Assembly: GCA_002395865.1 (NCBI GenBank)
Contig: DGVE01000168.1
Location: forward strand, 1 to 46,911
Length of the DNA: 46,911 bases
Direction: 5' to 3'
Source of the DNA: Lachnospiraceae bacterium UBA4292
GTDB lineage: Bacteria > Bacillota > Clostridia > Lachnospirales > Lachnospiraceae
Shown here: piece by piece, positions 43,342 to 46,911 of the stretch
Numbering within the stretch: the first letter of the stretch is position 1
Layout: every line of letters begins with the position of its first letter
Translations under genes and position numbers: made by a program
The notes under the pieces: generated by a model
The model's database searches: none
Seen by the model: the letters and a program-made list of their open reading frames with translations, nothing else
Told to the model about the DNA's origin: nothing

Positions 43342-43370
43342 TTGCATTTATCTGAACAGTGTGATAAAAT
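43342..43370 (+). promoter_or_regulatory. Promoter for thrS
   Basis: TTGCAT (43342-43347) and TAAAAT (43365-43370) are spaced by 17 bases. Only about 40 bases remain before the start codon, too few for a T-box leader. Confidence 0.65.
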
Positions 43371-43417
43371 ATACGGAAATTTCCGCGGTTAAAGCGGACG
43401 GGAAAGGTAAGGCAAAA

Positions 43418-45217
43418 ATGAAAGTCATTTACAATAACGGTACAGTGGGTGAGTGCTCCGAGGAGGAGAAGCTCCACGTTCTGCGCCATTCGGCGGCGCA
43501 CATCATGGCTCAGGCCATCAAAAGGCTCTATCCCGAGGCGGATTTCGCGTACGGACCCGCTACGGAGAAGGGTTTCTACTACGATGTGGATCTGGGCGAT
43601 AAGAAGCTCTCAGATGAGGACTTGAAGGCCATCGAGGACGAGATGAAGAAGATCACGAAGGAGAACCTCCCCTTCAAGTCGTTCATCCTTCCCCGCGATG
43701 AGGCGGTAGCCCTCATGCATGAGAGGAAGTGCAAGTACAAGGAGGAGCACATCGGTGACCTTCCCGAGGATGCCGTGATCAGCTTCTATCAGCAGGGCGA
43801 ATACATCGACATGTGCGTCGGCCCGCACATCACATACACAAAGGCGCTGAAGGCTTTCAAGATCACTCAGCAGAGCGGCGCTTACTGGAAGAACGATGCT
43901 GCCAATAAGATGCTCACCCGTATCAACGGCGTGGCTTTCTTCTCACAGGAGGAGCTCGACGAGTACGAGAAGCAGCAGGAGGAGGCAAGGGCCCGCGATC
44001 ACAGAAAGATAGGCAAGGAGATGGGCCTGTTCATGAGCGACGACCTCATCGGCAAGGGTCTTCCCATGTTCCTTCCGAAGGGCTACACTATCTGGCGCGA
44101 GCTTGAGAACTACATCCGCAACAAGGAGCTTAAGCTCGGTTATTATCACGTTATGACGCCCTGCGTCGGCACGGTCGATCTTTACAAGACCAGCGGCCAC
44201 TGGGATCACTACAAGGAAAATATGTTCCCGGCGATGGAGGTGGAGGACGAGACATTCGTGCTTCGTCCCATGAACTGCCCTCACCACATGATGATATATG
44301 CTCACAGGCCTCACAGCTACAGGGAGCTTCCCATCAGGATCGGTGAGATCGCTCACGACTTCAGATTCGAGTCGAGCGGAACGCTCAAGGGCATCGAGCG
44401 CGCAAGGCATTTCTGCCAGAACGACGCGCACCTCTTCGTGACGCCCGAGCAGATCGAGTCCGAGGTGGCCAAGGTGGTAGACCTGATATTCGATGTCTAC
44501 AAGGACATGGGCATAGAGAACTATCGCTGCGTGCTCTCCCTGCGCGATCCGGCCGACACTAAAAAGTATCATCCGGATGACGCCATGTGGAACAACGCGG
44601 AAAATGCGCTCAGACAGGTTCTTCGCGACCTGAATATCGAATTTACAGAGGAGATCGGCGAGGCTGCGTTCTACGGCCCGAAGCTCGATATCAATGTACA
44701 GCCCGCAGTCGGAGCGGAGTACACTCTGTCCACCTGCCAGCTCGATTTCTGCCTGCCGGCGAAGTTCGACTTAAAGTACACAGATTCCGACGGCAATGAG
44801 AAGACTCCCGTGGTGCTTCACCGCGCCATACTTGGTTCCCTTGACCGTTTTATGGCATACATTCTCGAGGAGACGAAGGGCAAGCTGCCCACATGGCTCG
44901 CACCCATCCAGGTGAAGGTCATCCCCGTCAGCGAGAAGACTCAGGACTACGCAGAGCAGGTATACGCCGCACTGTGCGACGCAGGTATCAGAGCCGATCT
45001 GGACGGCAGGAACGAGAAGGTCGGTTATAAGATCCGCGAGGCGAGAATGGTCGACCGCGCGCCTTACCTTCTGGTCGTTGGCGCGAAGGAGGCCGAGAGC
45101 GGCAATGTCAGCGTGAGAAACCGCGACACCGATGAGACGACAGTCATGGGGCTTGCCGAATTTACCGAGGGCATCAAGGCGGAGATCGACGCCAGGGCTC
45201 TTCACCCGGGACTTTGA
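43418..45217 (+). CDS. thrS: Threonyl-tRNA synthetase lacking the TGS domain
   Basis: The 599-residue enzyme charges tRNA-Thr. After about 20 residues (MKVIYNNGTVGECSEEEK) it goes straight into the editing domain (VLRHSAAHIMAQAIKRLYPE, with HxxxH, and later KCKYKEEHIG and the CVGPHI site). The class II catalytic core follows: motif 2 around FRFESSGTLKGIERARHF, NCPHHMMIY, and motif 3 HRAILGSLDRFMAYILEE. The anticodon domain is at about 500-590. The usual TGS domain (about 60 residues) is absent. ATG 43418 is 40 bases after a good promoter; earlier in-frame codons overlap barstar and its terminator, so the short form is favoured. Confidence 0.93.
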   Translation: MKVIYNNGTVGECSEEEKLHVLRHSAAHIMAQAIKRLYPEADFAYGPATEKGFYYDVDLGDKKLSDEDLKAIEDEMKKITKENLPFKSFILPRDEAVALMHERKCKYKEEHIGDLPEDAVISFYQQGEYIDMCVGPHITYTKALKAFKITQQSGAYWKNDAANKMLTRINGVAFFSQEELDEYEKQQEEARARDHRKIGKEMGLFMSDDLIGKGLPMFLPKGYTIWRELENYIRNKELKLGYYHVMTPCVGTVDLYKTSGHWDHYKENMFPAMEVEDETFVLRPMNCPHHMMIYAHRPHSYRELPIRIGEIAHDFRFESSGTLKGIERARHFCQNDAHLFVTPEQIESEVAKVVDLIFDVYKDMGIENYRCVLSLRDPADTKKYHPDDAMWNNAENALRQVLRDLNIEFTEEIGEAAFYGPKLDINVQPAVGAEYTLSTCQLDFCLPAKFDLKYTDSDGNEKTPVVLHRAILGSLDRFMAYILEETKGKLPTWLAPIQVKVIPVSEKTQDYAEQVYAALCDAGIRADLDGRNEKVGYKIREARMVDRAPYLLVVGAKEAESGNVSVRNRDTDETTVMGLAEFTEGIKAEIDARALHPGL

Positions 45218-45244
45218 TCCTTTACAGCTTGAGCAGAAAGAAAA

Positions 45245-45266
45245 TCCCGGAGCGTATGCTCCGGGA
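45245..45266. terminator. Bidirectional terminator between convergent genes
   Basis: TCCCGGAGC (45245-45253) and GCTCCGGGA (45258-45266) form a perfect nine-pair stem with a GTAT loop. On the leftward strand the stem is followed by TTTTCTTT. Confidence 0.8.
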
Positions 45267-45270
45267 AATC

Positions 45271-45585
45271 TTATACGATCTTGTAGATGGTGAAGTTGTT
45301 GCCGGTGGCTTCCTTGTCGGAGAGCTTCTTGACTTTGTAGGTCTTGGTCTTCTCCCTCGAAGTTGACTGGAGGCGGATGGCGCTGACCATATCGAAGATA
45401 AGGCTCTCGGGGCGGCGGCCGAGGTTAACGACTACGCTGTCCACCTCAAACGTCATCTTATCCTCGATGGCGATATACTCGCTTCCCATCTTATAAAGAT
45501 TGCTGCCGCACAGCTGCCTCGCGGCGAGGTAGGTAACCGGGCCGGCATACTTGTCCGACTTGGTAATATTGATCTTAACTCCCAT
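45271..45585 (-). CDS. Conserved small protein of unknown function
   Basis: The 104-residue protein starts MGVKINITKSDKYAGPVTYL and ends TGNNFTIYKIV; it is mostly beta-prone and charged, without signal peptide or membrane helix. No family is recognised. I start it at ATG 45585 (reverse strand) because AAGGGAGGTTTGTTT is immediately upstream; an earlier ATG at 45621 would place this ribosome site inside the gene and overlap its promoter. It is convergent with thrS. Confidence 0.7.
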   Translation of the reverse strand: MGVKINITKSDKYAGPVTYLAARQLCGSNLYKMGSEYIAIEDKMTFEVDSVVVNLGRRPESLIFDMVSAIRLQSTSREKTKTYKVKKLSDKEATGNNFTIYKIV

Positions 45586-45619
45586 AAACAAACCTCCCTT
45601 GCTGTATTCATCTGGTATC

Positions 45620-45648
45620 ATTCTACTCCCCGGGGGTTAAAAATGCAA
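45620..45648 (-). promoter_or_regulatory. Promoter for the small leftward gene
   Basis: Read leftward, TTGCAT (complement of 45643-45648) and TAGAAT (complement of 45620-45625) are spaced by 17 bases, about 35 bases from the chosen start. Confidence 0.65.
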
Positions 45649-45831
45649 TACCGGATTCGCACATTTAAGATAATTTTAATGATTTTGTTCACTTTGGTCT
45701 GTAACGATTGCTCCGCAATCGTTACAGACCATGGCGGCTTACTTTCTTCTCACCGGAACAGCCATCGGAGTCCACGGCGGCTTACTTTATGGACCACGGC
45801 GGCTTACTTTATTGGCTCCGGAACGGTCGTC

Positions 45832-45890
45832 GGATGAAAAAACCCTCGCCGACGCAGCCTTCGTGATGGTCGGCTCAGGTATTTTCATCC
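45832..45890 (+). repeat. Stem-loop intergenic repeat, copy B
   Basis: Outer arms GGATGAAAA and TTTTCATCC surround GCCGAC/GTCGGC. The plan is the same as copy A at 20986, with GACGCAGCC and CTTCG in the loop, but different paired bases in the stem. Confidence 0.65.
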
Positions 45891-46045
45891 TCCTCCCTAC
45901 ACATCTAAGGTCCCGCCGCCTGACAGTTGCCCCGCCACGCACTTCGCTGACGACGTCACTCAGCGAAAATCTCACTGCTGCGCAAAAGCATTGGTCGCGC
46001 CTTGTTCGATTTCCGCTTCCCTCCGTCTGACATTATCAGGCGGAG

Positions 46046-46113
46046 ATATATAAGCAGTTACACAAGACACAACCAATGCTTTTGTGTCGCAGTGGAACTG
46101 CTTATATATCTTC
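46046..46113. repeat. Inverted repeat with 16-base perfect arms
   Basis: AGATATATAAGCAGTT (46046-46061) and AACTGCTTATATATCT (46098-46113) are exact inverted copies. A GACACAA/TTGTGTC hairpin lies between them, and the AAAGCATTGG in that loop recurs inverted near 45985. Confidence 0.75.
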
Positions 46114-46179
46114 GGCGTCCGGTCTGCACGTAGTGGTTATACCGGCAGGCGGCGGGCATATAACAGCGTAAGCCGGAGG

Positions 46180-46245
46180 AGTAAAAATACTCCGGCGGAC
46201 CATCACGAAGCGAAGCGGAGGTTGTGTCCGCCGGGGTTTTTTTAC
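46180..46245 (-). repeat. Stem-loop intergenic repeat, copy C (reversed)
   Basis: On the leftward strand this reads GTAAAAAAACCCC, a GGCGGA/TCCGCC stem, TTCGTGATGG, then GGAGTATTTTTAC, matching copies A and B. In the rightward direction its T-run makes it resemble a terminator. Confidence 0.62.
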
Positions 46246-46351
46246 TACGATGGCTGTTCCGGTGGGAAGAAAGTAAGCCGCCGTCATATGTTACGATTAC
46301 GCAGTAATCGTAACAGTCCGCCAGCCGGACGCCTGCGGCTGTTGTTTCAGA

Positions 46352-46378
46352 GAAATCCTGAGCGAAGCGAAGGATTTC
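46352..46378. repeat. Short hairpin with GAGCGAAGCGA loop
   Basis: GAAATCCT (46352-46359) pairs with AGGATTTC (46371-46378). It lies just outside the 620-base block and 30 bases before the acetyltransferase start. GCGAAGCG also occurs inside copy C. Confidence 0.55.
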
Positions 46379-46408
46379 ATCATTGTACGAGCAAGAGGAG
46401 GACCCGGG

Positions 46409-46911
46409 ATGATATCGATCAGGGACGTGAGAGTGGAGGACGCGCAGGAGCTGCTGCGGATATATGCGTGGTACGTGACGGACACGGCGGTGTCGTTTGA
46501 GACAGAGGTGCCGGCGTTGGCAGAGTTTGCGGAAAGGATAAGGAGCAGACTCGGAAAGTATCCATATATAGTGGCAGAGGAGAACGGCAGGGCCGTCGGT
46601 TATGCGTACGCGAGCGCGTTCGTGGGAAGAGCCGCGTATGACAGATCGTGCGAGCTGACTATTTACCTGGACGGAAGCAGAAGGGGCGAAGGCACCGGGC
46701 GGTTGCTGTATGAGGAGATGGAGAGAAGGCTTAAGGAGATCGGCTTCACGAATATGTATGCGTGCATAGGAGATCCTGTGGGTGAAGAGGATGAGTATCT
46801 GACGAGGGACAGTGAGAGATTTCACGTGAGAATGGGCTTTGAAAAGATAGGAACGTTTCATAAGTGCGGTCACAAATTCGGCCGCTGGTACAATATGATC
46901 TGGATGGAGAA
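46409..46911 (+). CDS. GNAT acetyltransferase (phosphinothricin-type), 3' end cut off
   Basis: The frame is open to the last base, giving at least 167 residues. It begins MISIRDVRVEDAQELLRIYA, then WYVTDTAVSFETEVP, a VAEENGRAVGYAYAS strand, the core ELTIYLDGSRRGEGTGRLLY with the acetyl-CoA loop RRGEGTG, and VRMGFEKIGTFHKCGHKFGR, the usual end of phosphinothricin-acetyltransferase-like proteins. So the gene is nearly complete. It would N-acetylate an amino acid or related small amine; a resistance role cannot be claimed. ATG 46409 follows AAGAGGAGGACCCGGG. Confidence 0.88.
   Translation, partial: MISIRDVRVEDAQELLRIYAWYVTDTAVSFETEVPALAEFAERIRSRLGKYPYIVAEENGRAVGYAYASAFVGRAAYDRSCELTIYLDGSRRGEGTGRLLYEEMERRLKEIGFTNMYACIGDPVGEEDEYLTRDSERFHVRMGFEKIGTFHKCGHKFGRWYNMIWME

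Larger units (their letters stand above)
45697..46316. repeat. 620-base nested inverted-repeat block, no genes
   Basis: The two ends are inverted copies of each other for about 70 bases. The left end has a 15-pair hairpin (GTCTGTAACGATTGC, loop TCC) followed by GGCGGCTTACTTTCTTC and CCGGAACAGCCATCG. The right end reads the same on the other strand, with a 12-pair hairpin at 46289-46315. GGCGGCTTACTTT recurs as direct copies near 45733, 45778 and 45799. Further inverted pairs lie inside. Frames in this block are products of the repeats and I do not call any gene. It may be a non-autonomous mobile element or a cluster of palindromic repeats. Confidence 0.7.

Noticed and set aside
43290..43417. 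T-box riboswitch before thrS
   Set aside because: A terminator and a promoter occupy this short stretch, leaving about 40 bases of leader and no T-box motif.
45697..46316. CRISPR array
   Set aside because: The repeats are inverted and irregular in spacing and length, with no uniform spacers and no cas genes.
45643..46873. Several open frames on both strands through the repeat block and over the last acetyltransferase gene
   Set aside because: They are made of the inverted and direct repeats or are antisense to the acetyltransferase; none has a ribosome site joined to a protein-like sequence.

Overview
The window looks like chromosome of a strictly anaerobic, Gram-positive, Lachnospiraceae-like Clostridium relative. 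This is inferred from gene content, not from a search. The signs are an orphan [FeFe]-hydrogenase, an oxygen-sensitive glycyl-radical enzyme with its radical-SAM activase, lipoproteins with Gram-positive style anchors, strong AGGAGG-type ribosome binding sites and consensus TTGACA/TATAAT promoters. No rRNA, tRNA, CRISPR array, transposase or phage gene was seen.

Layout. (1) 1-1.9 kb: a cut-off zinc-finger protein and a YhcG/DUF1016 nuclease, with unusual perfect palindromes both upstream of the nuclease and inside it. (2) 2-5.5 kb: a group-B-like [FeFe]-hydrogenase, a two-domain acetyltransferase and a LysR regulator. (3) 5.6-12.3 kb: an envelope-signalling block. It has two ECF sigma factors, each followed by a single-pass membrane protein that may be its anti-sigma factor, a histidine kinase/response regulator pair and a lipoprotein. 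(4) 12.3-21 kb: a tightly coupled run of housekeeping and surface genes: UGM-like flavoprotein, serine hydrolase, 35-residue membrane peptide, AIR-synthase C-domain protein, Lrp regulator, aminotransferase, trmL, DUF2142 membrane protein and a GT2. (5) 21-24.8 kb: cca, then an FGGY kinase with araD. (6) 24.85-40.25 kb: a visibly AT-richer surface-polysaccharide island. It holds glf, DUF4422, a glycyl-radical enzyme, LicD, a three-part fusion, two GT2s, a polymerase, FdtA- and FdtB-like sugar genes, a flippase, a GNAT and the glycyl-radical activase. (7) 40.3-45.6 kb, GC-rich again: an EAL protein, a lipoprotein-anchored barnase with its barstar, thrS and a small conserved protein. (8) 45.6-46.4 kb: a gene-free block of nested inverted repeats, then an acetyltransferase that runs off the end.

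The best candidate for an undescribed system is in the island. The four parts are an eliminase-type glycyl-radical enzyme (26926-28941), its activase (39385-40233), a LicD phosphotransferase (28941-29843), and an 806-residue protein (29871-32291) joining a winged helix, a LicC-like CTP transferase and a serine-hydroxymethyltransferase-like PLP domain. In ordinary phosphocholine systems the CTP transferase works with a LicA kinase. Here the PLP domain sits where a fused kinase might be expected, and no kinase or choline transporter is seen. I infer that these genes build an unusual small group, load it onto CMP, and LicD transfers it to a galactofuranose- and aminodideoxyhexose-containing surface glycan.

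Other notable points are the membrane-anchored barnase/barstar pair, a threonyl-tRNA synthetase lacking the usual N-terminal TGS domain, and a family of short stem-loop repeats (20986, 45832, 46180) whose stems differ in sequence but keep their pairing.
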